Shown: positions 43,301 through 51,229 of the stretch, piece by piece
Layout: each line of letters starts with the position of its first letter
Position numbering within the stretch: the first letter of the stretch is position 1
Source: an uncultured Lachnospiraceae bacterium
GTDB taxonomy: Bacteria; Bacillota; Clostridia; Lachnospirales; Lachnospiraceae
Assembly (NCBI GenBank): GCA_900317585.1
Contig: ONHG01000003.1
Span: 1-64,000 of the forward strand
Direction: 5' to 3'
Length of the DNA stretch: 64,000 nucleotides
The notes under the pieces: model-generated
Databases searched by the model: none
What the model saw: only the letters and a program-made list of their open reading frames with translations
Told to the model about the DNA's origin: nothing
Made by a program: the position numbers and the translations under genes

Positions 43301-44907
43301 AATGTGGAATAGCGGTCTACAATCTCTCCACCGATGACCTTCACCGCACCTATTTCTATGATTTTATTCTTTTCCGGAGAAAAGCCTGTTGTCTCTATAT
43401 CAAATACCACGTACTTATCATCCAGCGATTGACCGGCGGCATTCTCCACAATATCCTTTGTATCATCGACCAGATATGCTTCCACACCGTAAATGACCTT
43501 AAATCTATCATCCACAGTATGGTTAGCATCAGGGAATGCCTGCACATCACCGTGGTCCGTAATAGCAATAGCCTTGTGCCCCCAGCGCATGGCACACTTC
43601 ACAATATCCTTTACGTCAGACACGCCATCCATGTCACTCATCTTGGTGTGACAGTGAAGCTCAACACGTTTTTCGGCAGCAGTATCCTCTCTCTTTGATG
43701 TAAAGTCAGGTATTTTTTTAAGCCCGACTATTGAGCTTATTGACAAATCACTGTCATATTTATCTACAGTCACAACTCCCTTTGCCTTAACAAAGTTGCC
43801 CGGGGCAATATATGCAAGAATATCTGCTACGTCATCATTTCTGGCAAAGAGCTTGAGCATGATGGTGTCTGTAAAATCAGTGACCGCAAACATGATGATA
43901 GTCTTTTCGTTTCTGATTTCGCGGGATTCAACCGTAAGAATCTTTCCCTTTATTGTAACCTCACCGATAGGACCGTCAATCTTTTCAATGGACATCTCCT
44001 CATCATCAAAGCTTCTTCCGTATACGATATCCGGGTCATTGTCATATTTACGCCTGAAATCTCCCTTGCGCTCGAACTTCTTCTCAAATTTCTTTTCAAA
44101 TTTCTTTTCAAATTTCTTCTCAGGCTTTTTATCAGTGCCGGCCGAATTACTCCTTGAATTGCTGTCAGAGTTTGTTTTTGCCTCTATTTTCCTGTTTGAA
44201 ACTTTAGTTGTCTCAGTTTTACTATCATTTATTGTACCAGATGCATTCTCACTGCCTCCTACAAACATTGCACCGTCATCGACAGCCACTTTAGCATCTT
44301 CATCACCGTCATCCTTTGCCATGGCAAATTTAGTGCGGGCGACAATATTTTGCACCTCCTGCTCAATCTGCTTGTCAGCATTCTGACGGTATTTGCTGAT
44401 TTTTGGTTTTTCGTACTGCAGCTTAACGATAAAATCCATCCCACAGCGCTCGCAGAACACCTTCTCAAGAAATTCTATGATCGAATTGCCTCTGGTCTTT
44501 GCGATTATTGTCTCCTCAAGTGTGACTGTGACATGTGTATCGTCGGTAAAGCTCCACTTTGAGGTGCGCAGCAGATTGTACAAAAGCACACTGTGACTGT
44601 TTATTTCGTCAAGAATACTGTCAAAATAGACATCAAAAAGAGTCTTCGGTGTGTACTGCGAAGACAACTCGTAAGACTCTATAATTTTTACTGTAATATC
44701 TTTACTTTTAAATATCTGTTTTTTAATGCTTTCCTCAAGCTTCCAGATATTTTTTTTGAAAATAAGGCGTTTTGCTTTTACATATATTTTGTAAAAATCT
44801 CTTGCATGGTTTACGGAAATTCTGGTGACATCTGCAGTTTCCAGCAGATTTTCCATATCCTTGTCCAACTTAAGTGTAGGGAAAACTTCCTTAAATGTCT
44901 TTGTCAA
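40318..44907 (-). CDS. polC: DNA polymerase III alpha subunit, Gram-positive type (PolC)
   Basis: PolC is the main replicative polymerase of Firmicutes, with built-in proofreading. In order: an N-terminal domain (~1-210), a charged linker with KKFE repeats (~270-285), an OB fold ([18 protein letters not shown]), a PHP domain ([17 protein letters not shown]) split by the DEDDh exonuclease ([22 protein letters not shown]), then the catalytic palm, fingers and tail ([32 protein letters not shown]). Length 1529 is slightly above the usual 1430-1460 because of the linker. ATG 44907 is two bases after ispG, the closest coupling in this block. Confidence 0.97.
   Translation of the reverse strand: [1529 protein letters not shown]
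44071..44122 (-). repeat. Four tandem 12-bp units in the polC linker (KKFE)
   Basis: The unit GAAAAGAAATTT and near copies repeat four times in frame and encode KKFE four times. It lies in the disordered linker before the OB fold. Perfect central units make slippage possible, in steps of four residues that keep the frame. Confidence 0.8.
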
Positions 44908-44909
44908 AA

Positions 44910-45956
44910 TTATTCACCCCAATGGTCAAGCTCATATTTCAATGCACCCAAAAGCTCGCTCTCAGGCACCTTTTTAAATACCTCACCGTGTTTTATGATA
45001 AGACCCTCGCCGATTCCTCCGGCTACGCCAAGATCTGCTTCCTTTGCTTCACCCGGTCCGTTTACCACACAGCCCATGACAGCAACCTTTATGTCAAGGT
45101 CATATCCTGAAACCATTGTCTCCACCTGATTTGCAAGCCCGATAAGATCTATCTGTGTGCGGCCGCAGGTAGGACATGAAACAACCTCTATGCCACCCTT
45201 TCTAAGACCAAGAGTTCTTAAAATGAGCTTGGCAGACTTGATTTCCTCGAGAGGACTTCCTGTGAGAGACACACGTATTGTATCACCGATGCCCTGATTT
45301 AGTATCAGTCCAAGTCCGATAGCTGACTTTATATTGCCGCTTATTATTGTACCTGCCTCTGTGATACCCACATGGAGCGGATGAGTAGTCTTATCTGAAA
45401 TAAGCTCATGTGCTTTAACACACATCATGACATCTGATGATTTGATACTAATGACCAGATTGTCATAGCCCATATCCTCTATGAGCTTTACCTTGTCCAG
45501 AGCGCTCTCCACAAGTCCCTCTGCTGTCACACCATGATATTTCTCTACCAGGTCTTTTTCAAGAGAGCCACTGTTTACACCGACACGGATAGGGATATTT
45601 CTCTCCTTTGCTGCATCTACCACAGCCCTTACTCTGTCAGCGCTTCCTATATTGCCGGGATTGATTCGGATTTTGTCGGCTCCGTTTTCAATCGCAGCTA
45701 TTGCAAGCTTGTAATCAAAGTGTATATCCGCAACAAGCGGTATGCTGATTTGTTTCTTAATCTCCTTTAGTGCCCTTGCAGCCTCTATCGTAGGCACAGC
45801 ACACCGGATTATATCACAGCCTAAGTCTGTCAGCGCGTTTATCTGTGCAACTGTGTCAGCTACATTCTCAGTCTTTGTATTTGTCATTGACTGTATGAGA
45901 ATCGGATTTCCTCCACCGATTACTTTATTTCCGATTTTTACTATTTTTGTCTCCAT
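44910..45956 (-). CDS. ispG: 4-hydroxy-3-methylbut-2-enyl diphosphate synthase IspG
   Basis: IspG is the 4Fe-4S enzyme of the MEP isoprenoid pathway that makes HMBPP. It begins KIGNKVIGGGNPILIQSMTNT, has the TIM-barrel part with CAVPTIEAARALKEI and VADIHFDYKLAI, and the cluster cysteines in SCPTCGR and MGCVVNGPGEA. Length 348 is the two-domain bacterial form. ATG 45956 follows GGAG. Together with dxr at 47032 and rseP between, it matches a Clostridia gene order (dxr-rseP-ispG-polC). Confidence 0.96.
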   Translation of the reverse strand: METKIVKIGNKVIGGGNPILIQSMTNTKTENVADTVAQINALTDLGCDIIRCAVPTIEAARALKEIKKQISIPLVADIHFDYKLAIAAIENGADKIRINPGNIGSADRVRAVVDAAKERNIPIRVGVNSGSLEKDLVEKYHGVTAEGLVESALDKVKLIEDMGYDNLVISIKSSDVMMCVKAHELISDKTTHPLHVGITEAGTIISGNIKSAIGLGLILNQGIGDTIRVSLTGSPLEEIKSAKLILRTLGLRKGGIEVVSCPTCGRTQIDLIGLANQVETMVSGYDLDIKVAVMGCVVNGPGEAKEADLGVAGGIGEGLIIKHGEVFKKVPESELLGALKYELDHWGE

Positions 45957-45982
45957 GTGTATATCTCCAATCTGTTATAAAA

Positions 45983-47029
45983 TCAGACTATTAGCTTTCT
46001 GATATCATTGAACATGACAACAACCATCAGAAGAAGTAAAAGCACTATGCCAACGAGATGCACATAGCCCTCCTTCTCAGGGTCTACTCTCTTTCTTCTT
46101 ATGGCTTCAACTATCAAAAATACAAGTCTGCCACCATCAAGTGCCGGCAGTGGCAGCAGATTCATCACACCGAGGTTTGCAGAAATCAGCACGCCCCAGT
46201 TGAGCATATTTAGTATGCCAAGCCATACTCCGGACATAGAAACTGCCTGCTCATAGGTATCTCCCATGTTTTTTACAATGCCGACAGGTCCGCTTAAGTT
46301 ATTTACAGAGGCAGCCCCGGTACAGAGCATTTTAAGCCCCTCTATTGTTGTATAGATGTTGTATTTCACCTCGTAGCAGCTATAAAGCAGTGCCTTTCCA
46401 AAGCCGGGCTTTGTACGCTCTCCCGACACGTTAAAGCCGTACAGATACCTCTTTGTTGTCTCGTCATATTTAGGCTTCAGTGTGGTGGTGTGCTTTTTGC
46501 CATCCCTAAGGTAGGTCACATCAACTGTTTCACCTTCGTGAAGCATCGAGTAGAGGCTTATCTCGCGATAAAAGTGTATATTCGTATTGTTCAGCTTTAC
46601 AATCTCATCACCGGCCTTGATACCTGCCTCCTCAGCCGCATAACCCTCAATAACACCTGCAAGCTTTGGACTGTCATAGCCTACAGAGCAGATGATAATG
46701 AGAGCAAAAATAAATGCCATGATAAAATTAAAAAACGGTCCCGCGAAAACAACGCTTATGCGCGCCCACACGGATTTGTTGTTGAAGGCTCTGTCATCAC
46801 CTGAGCTTTCATCCTCCCCCTCCATGATACAGGCTCCGCCAAACGGAAGCAGCTTTATGGAGTATTTTGTCTCTCCACGCTGTACTCCAAAAAGAGTCGG
46901 TCCAAGTCCCAGACAAAATTCATTGACCTTTATGCCATTTGCTTTAGCAAGCCAGAAATGTCCGAGCTCATGAAAAATTACTATGATGCTGAATAATATG
47001 ATTGCAATAATAATACTAATAATGTTCAA
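45983..47029 (-). CDS. rseP: Site-2 intramembrane metalloprotease RseP/RasP
   Basis: A zinc M50 protease that cuts transmembrane segments, such as anti-sigma factors and signal-peptide remnants. The active site is VIFHELGHFWLAK in the first helix (His20, Glu21, His24), and the second metal motif LLPLPALDGGRL is in the third helix. A single PDZ domain (~115-185, AGIKAGDEIVKLNNT) lies between. The start is TTG 47029, with AAGGTGG at 5 bases, inside the dxr stop region; GTG 47038 has no spacing for a site. Length 348. Confidence 0.94.
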   Translation of the reverse strand: MNIISIIIAIILFSIIVIFHELGHFWLAKANGIKVNEFCLGLGPTLFGVQRGETKYSIKLLPFGGACIMEGEDESSGDDRAFNNKSVWARISVVFAGPFFNFIMAFIFALIIICSVGYDSPKLAGVIEGYAAEEAGIKAGDEIVKLNNTNIHFYREISLYSMLHEGETVDVTYLRDGKKHTTTLKPKYDETTKRYLYGFNVSGERTKPGFGKALLYSCYEVKYNIYTTIEGLKMLCTGAASVNNLSGPVGIVKNMGDTYEQAVSMSGVWLGILNMLNWGVLISANLGVMNLLPLPALDGGRLVFLIVEAIRRKRVDPEKEGYVHLVGIVLLLLLMVVVMFNDIRKLIV

Positions 47030-47031
47030 AA

Positions 47032-48174
47032 TTACCACCTTTTACTGATATAGTCATATGCGCACTGCTCTGTATCAAGTATCTCATCCACTGAAGGATT
47101 TTCAATAAATGATGCATTTTCCATACATGCCTCGATTATATCGATTATTTCCAGATATTTAATCTTTTTATTCAAAAACAGTGCCACTGCTCTCTCGTTT
47201 GCAGCATTGAAGGCCGTAGGAATATTGCCTCCTGCCCTTGCAGCCTTCATGGCGAGAGCAAGCCCTTTAAAGGTATCAAGATCCGGTGCCTCAAAGGTCA
47301 GATCCTTAAGCTTAAAGAGATCAAGCCTGTCACCGGAAAGCGCAGGTCTGCTTGGATAATACAGTGCATACTGTATAGGTATACGCATATCAGGAGTACC
47401 AAGCTGTGCTATAACTGCTCCATCCGCATACTCAACAGCCGAGTGAATGACACTCTGAGGATGCACTACAACCTGAATCTGCGACAAATCGACGTCAAAA
47501 AGCCATTTTGCTTCAATCACCTCAAGCCCTTTATTGACCATGGTTGATGAATCAATAGTGATTTTTTGACCCATCGACCAGTTAGGATGCTTTAGTGCGT
47601 CCTCCACCCTTATACCTTCAAGCTCAGAGAGCTTTCTGCCCCTAAACGGACCTCCGGATGCTGTCAGAAGAATCTTTTTAATCTGATTCATAGAATTTCC
47701 CTGCAGTGACTGGAAGATGGCACTGTGCTCACTGTCAACCGGAAGAATGGACACACCATACTCCTTCGCAAGCGGAATAATGATATGACCCGCTGTAACG
47801 AGGGTCTCCTTATTTGCGAGTGCAATGGTCTTTTTTGCCTTGATGGCGGCGATTGTAGGACGGATGCCAAGCATACCGACAATTGCGGTTACAACTATAT
47901 CGCAATGCTCAATGGTGGCACATCTAATGAGACCGTCCATGCCATAGCCTACTTCGATATCAGTATCCGCAAGGCTTGTGCGAAGCTTTTTGGCATCGTT
48001 TTCATCACTTACACTGACAAACTGTGGCTTGAATTCCCTTGCCTGTTTCTCTATAAGGGAGAGATTTCTGCCACAGGAAAGTGCCACAACCTGCATATCG
48101 CCGTGCTCTCTTACGACATCAAGTGTCTGTGTTCCGATAGAGCCGGTTGAACCAAGTATTGATATTTTTTTCAT
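47032..48174 (-). CDS. dxr: 1-deoxy-D-xylulose 5-phosphate reductoisomerase
   Basis: Dxr makes MEP from DXP with NADPH, the committed step of the MEP pathway. The nucleotide motif ILGSTGSIGTQTLDVVREH is at residues 5-23. LPVDSEHSAIFQSL, LTASGGPFRG, HPNWSMGQKITIDSSTMVNKGLE and the C-terminal GNIPTAFNAANERAVALFL are invariant blocks. Length 380 is typical. It lies between cdsA and rseP. The 85-base gap from cdsA holds a 20-bp imperfect direct repeat. Confidence 0.96.
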   Translation of the reverse strand: MKKISILGSTGSIGTQTLDVVREHGDMQVVALSCGRNLSLIEKQAREFKPQFVSVSDENDAKKLRTSLADTDIEVGYGMDGLIRCATIEHCDIVVTAIVGMLGIRPTIAAIKAKKTIALANKETLVTAGHIIIPLAKEYGVSILPVDSEHSAIFQSLQGNSMNQIKKILLTASGGPFRGRKLSELEGIRVEDALKHPNWSMGQKITIDSSTMVNKGLEVIEAKWLFDVDLSQIQVVVHPQSVIHSAVEYADGAVIAQLGTPDMRIPIQYALYYPSRPALSGDRLDLFKLKDLTFEAPDLDTFKGLALAMKAARAGGNIPTAFNAANERAVALFLNKKIKYLEIIDIIEACMENASFIENPSVDEILDTEQCAYDYISKRW

Positions 48175-48200
48175 GATAATTCCTCGATTTATATTTTTCT

Positions 48201-48256
48201 CAGTGGTTCTGAATAGTTACCTTAGCTTTTTGTTTTCAATGGTTCTTAAATGTTAC
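48201..48256 (-). repeat. Imperfect 20-bp direct repeat between dxr and cdsA
   Basis: CAGTGGTTCTGAATAGTTAC (48201-48220) and CAATGGTTCTTAAATGTTAC (48237-48256) match at 16 of 20 bases, 36 bases apart. They fill most of an 84-base gap and could be a regulator site or a decayed duplication. Confidence 0.4.
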
Positions 48257-48259
48257 TTT

Positions 48260-49063
48260 TTAACTTAAAAAGAAGCTAGCCAGATAATAAATGATTGGTG
48301 CTGTAATAATCATGCTGTCAAAGCGGTCTAAAATACCACCATGTCCGGGTATCAGATGTCCGTAATCCTTGATATCATAATTACGCTTTATGGCTGATGC
48401 ACACAAATCTCCAACCATTGAAATAAGGCCTGCAACAGCAGCTATAACAGCAAGTATAGCAATCTCTGTGCCGTCTATATTCATATGATTTCTGAATATA
48501 AAGCAGTATAAGGCTGTAAGAAGCGCACTGCCGAGCACACCACCTACTGCACCCTCTATAGACTTCTTTGGTGAAAGCTTTGGTGCCATTTTGTGCTTTC
48601 CAATCAGCACTCCGACGCAGTAGGCACATGTATCACAGCCCCAAGAGCATAAAAATACCAAGAAGGCAAGGTAAAGTCCGTTGTTGAGTGTACGTATCTG
48701 GTAGACATATGAAAGCATTGTTCCTACATAGAACATACCAAAAAAGGCTGCCATGAGCTGCTTTGCATCATATTTCGGGTATGAAAGCACATACACGAAC
48801 ATCAGTACGATAAGAAAGCCCATGAAAAGCATCATTACATCAGGTATGAAGCTCCACCTTAAGTTGATGTAAAACAAAATCAAAGCAATATACGGAACAA
48901 CCGATAAGAGCGATTTTTCAAATTTAAACACCCTGAAAAGCTCAAACATACCTATACACGAAATCAGAAGTGTTGAAAAAAGAAGCACCTCGTTTCCTGT
49001 TACTATAAGAAATATAGCGGCAATTACAAGAACTATACCACTAAGCAGTCTTGTCTTGAACAT
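48260..49063 (-). CDS. cdsA: Phosphatidate cytidylyltransferase CdsA
   Basis: CdsA makes CDP-diacylglycerol, the precursor of all phospholipids. The protein is 267 residues with about seven hydrophobic segments. The signature is in the C-terminal part: KMAPKLSPKKSIEGAVGG, GDLCASAIKRNYDIKDYG and IPGHGGILDRFDSM. ATG 49063 overlaps the uppS stop (TAATG) with GGAGGAT upstream, so they are coupled, as in B. subtilis. Confidence 0.95.
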   Translation of the reverse strand: MFKTRLLSGIVLVIAAIFLIVTGNEVLLFSTLLISCIGMFELFRVFKFEKSLLSVVPYIALILFYINLRWSFIPDVMMLFMGFLIVLMFVYVLSYPKYDAKQLMAAFFGMFYVGTMLSYVYQIRTLNNGLYLAFLVFLCSWGCDTCAYCVGVLIGKHKMAPKLSPKKSIEGAVGGVLGSALLTALYCFIFRNHMNIDGTEIAILAVIAAVAGLISMVGDLCASAIKRNYDIKDYGHLIPGHGGILDRFDSMIITAPIIYYLASFFLS

Positions 49064-49788
49064 TATTTATCCTCCGTGTCATTTGTTTCTTTTAATCCAC
49101 CAAAGCGACGGTCTCTTTTATTATATGCATCTATAGCTTTTTTAAGCTCATTTTTATCAAATGCCGGCCACGGAACGTCTGTAAAATAAAACTCAGCGTA
49201 TGCAAGCTGCCAGAGCAGGTAGTTTGACAGACGCTGCTCCCCGCTTGTGCGGATGAGTAAATCAGGATCCGGAAGCTCTCTTGTGTCAAGATATGATGAG
49301 AATGTATCTGCATCTATATCATCTGCCGAAAGCTTTCCGGCATCATGGTCAGCTATCATATGCTTTACAGCACGTATCATCTCATCTCTGCTTCCGTAAT
49401 TAATTGCAATTGTCAGGTTAAGACCTGTATTTACTGATGAAACTTCTTCAAGGTTTCTTATTTTCTCCTGAAAATTCTCTGAAAGCCTGCTTATCTCACC
49501 AATTACGCGCACACGCATATTGTTTTTATTGGCAGTCTTTATACAGTTTTTAAGATAGCTTTCAAGAAGCCTCATTAGTGCAGCAACCTCAGACTCAGGA
49601 CGATTCCAGTTCTCGGTGGAAAAAGCATAAAGTGTCAGATATTTAACACCGAGGTCATTTGCAGCCTTACATATATTCTCAACATTTTTGGCTCCTACCG
49701 TGTGACCGTAGTTTCTTGGCATACCCTTGCTTTTTGCCCAGCGGCCGTTTCCGTCCAGAATGATTGCTATATGTTCCGGAGTACTCAT
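49063..49788 (-). CDS. uppS: Isoprenyl transferase UppS (undecaprenyl diphosphate synthase)
   Basis: UppS extends farnesyl diphosphate to undecaprenyl diphosphate, the lipid carrier of cell-wall synthesis. The catalytic block IAIILDGNGRWAKSKGMPR holds the essential Asp, then GHTVGAKN, YLTLYAFSTENWNRPESEV, and near the end LPDPDLLIRTSGEQRLSNYLLWQ. ATG 49788 (MSTPEH) is chosen, with AAAGGA at 8-9 bases; a longer frame to 49842 lacks a site. Length 241 is typical. It lies between frr and cdsA. Confidence 0.95.
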   Translation of the reverse strand: MSTPEHIAIILDGNGRWAKSKGMPRNYGHTVGAKNVENICKAANDLGVKYLTLYAFSTENWNRPESEVAALMRLLESYLKNCIKTANKNNMRVRVIGEISRLSENFQEKIRNLEEVSSVNTGLNLTIAINYGSRDEMIRAVKHMIADHDAGKLSADDIDADTFSSYLDTRELPDPDLLIRTSGEQRLSNYLLWQLAYAEFYFTDVPWPAFDKNELKKAIDAYNKRDRRFGGLKETNDTEDK

Positions 49789-49896
49789 ATTTAATTTCCT
49801 TTCGTTTATGTATATTATATGTTTACAAGCATGACGCATCATTTATTTGCTGGTCACACAGTTAAGTGTGAACAGTAAAACCATGAATAAGCAAAT

Positions 49897-49921
49897 AAGG
49901 GACACGAATAACATGTCCCTT
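49897..49921 (-). terminator. Hairpin between frr and uppS, possible weak terminator
   Basis: AAGGGACA (49897-49904) pairs with TGTCCCTT (49914-49921) and is followed on the minus strand by ATTTGCTT, a poor U-tract. A second small inverted repeat (TCACAC and GTGTGA around 49854-49871) follows. It may cut the level of readthrough from the translation genes into uppS-cdsA. Confidence 0.4.
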
Positions 49922-49943
49922 GTTTGTATACGTGATATAAATA

Positions 49944-50498
49944 CTATACAGTAAGTATCTCTTTACATTTTGCATCAACCGCAGCGTCAACCTTTGCGAC
50001 AAACTGATCGGTAAGCTTTTGAGCATCATCCTCGAGGCCTTTAATCTCGTCCTCTGAAATGCCTTCCTCTTTGCCGGTTTTCTTGATGCTGTCGATTGCA
50101 TCCCTTCTGATATTGCGGACAGCAACCTTAGCTTCCTCACCTTTTTTCTTGATGTCCTTTGCAAGCTCCTTACGTCTTTCTTCTGTGAGCTCAGGGAAAA
50201 CAAGTCTGATAAGCTTTCCATCATTTGTAGGATTAATACCGATGTCAGAGCAGTTGATTGCTTTCTCAATCTCCTTAACCATAGAAGCCTCCCATGGCTG
50301 AATCTGAATCATTCTAGGCTCCGGAACACTTACATTGGCAACACTCTGAATTGGTGAAGGTGTGCCGTAATAATCTACACGAAGCTTGTCAAGAATATGT
50401 GGATTGGCTCTTCCTGCACGGATGCCTGCATACTCTTCCTCGAGATTATTTAATGTTTTTTCCATTTTATCCTGGAAAGGGTTTAATCTTGAATCCAT
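49944..50498 (-). CDS. frr: Ribosome recycling factor
   Basis: RRF splits post-termination ribosomes with EF-G. The 184-residue protein shows KTLNNLEEEYAGIRAGRANPHILDKL, YYGTPSPIQSVANVSVPEPRMI, the IGINPTNDGKLIRLVFPELTEERRKEL hinge-domain junction and RNIRRDAIDSIKK. All segments are diagnostic. ATG 50498 follows GGAGG. It lies directly after pyrH, a nearly universal arrangement. Confidence 0.97.
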   Translation of the reverse strand: MDSRLNPFQDKMEKTLNNLEEEYAGIRAGRANPHILDKLRVDYYGTPSPIQSVANVSVPEPRMIQIQPWEASMVKEIEKAINCSDIGINPTNDGKLIRLVFPELTEERRKELAKDIKKKGEEAKVAVRNIRRDAIDSIKKTGKEEGISEDEIKGLEDDAQKLTDQFVAKVDAAVDAKCKEILTV

Positions 50499-50531
50499 AT
50501 TATCCTCCTGATATGCATTATATGCAATTTA

Positions 50532-51227
50532 CTATACAGTAACCTTTGTACCGTTAAATTTGCCTGTAAGAGCATTTACAATGCTGTTTTCCTCATTGAG
50601 TCCGAATACATACATAGGCATCTTGTTCTCAAGGCACATGATAGACGCTGTGAGGTCAACTACTGCTAGCTTCTTCTCAACAACCTCTTCGATTGAAAGC
50701 TCATCATACTTCTTTGCAGCAGGATTGGTCTTTGGATCACTGTCATATACTCCGTCAATAGCCTTGGCAAGGTAAATACCATCTGCCTCAATCTCAATTG
50801 CACGAAGCACTGTGGCTGTATCTGTTGAGAAATAAGGATGACCTGTACCACCTGCAAAGAAAACAACCATATCATGTGCGAAATACTTGTTTGCTCTGTC
50901 CTTAGAGAAAAGCTTTGTCATGTTGCCGCACTCAAACGGAGTAAGAACAGCTGTCTTCATTCCGACATATCTGAAAATCTCAGATACATAAATGCAGTTC
51001 ATAACTGTAGCAAGCATACCAATCTGGTCAGCCTTTGTGCGGTCGATGGTCTCACTGGTTCTGCCTCTCCAGAAGTTTCCACCACCGATAACAATACCTA
51101 CCTGTGTACCATTATCAACAATCTGTTTAACCTGTTTTGCAACCTCAATGACGGTTGCCTCGTCAAAGCCGTGGTGCTTATCACCTGCAAGTGCCTCACC
51201 ACTTAATTTTAATAATATTCTACTCAT
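50532..51227 (-). CDS. pyrH: UMP kinase
   Basis: PyrH phosphorylates UMP to UDP and belongs to the amino-acid-kinase fold. Motifs are ILLKLSGEALAGDKHHGFD, GIVIGGGNFWRGRT, TVMNCIYVSEIFR, FFAGGTGHPYFSTDTATVLRA and DGVYDSDPKTNPAAKKY. Length 231 is normal. ATG 51227 follows GAGGG at the end of the bactofilin gene. In most relatives pyrH follows tsf directly; here two envelope-type genes intervene. Confidence 0.96.
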   Translation of the reverse strand: MSRILLKLSGEALAGDKHHGFDEATVIEVAKQVKQIVDNGTQVGIVIGGGNFWRGRTSETIDRTKADQIGMLATVMNCIYVSEIFRYVGMKTAVLTPFECGNMTKLFSKDRANKYFAHDMVVFFAGGTGHPYFSTDTATVLRAIEIEADGIYLAKAIDGVYDSDPKTNPAAKKYDELSIEEVVEKKLAVVDLTASIMCLENKMPMYVFGLNEENSIVNALTGKFNGTKVTV

Positions 51228-51229
51228 AT

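Noticed and set aside
43159..43698. A 179-codon plus-strand frame inside polC
   Set aside because: Antisense to the exonuclease/PHP region of PolC, with no ribosome site and no recognisable domain.
49862..50269. A 135-codon minus-strand frame overlapping frr
   Set aside because: It is a shadow of frr in another frame; frr matches its family over the full length.
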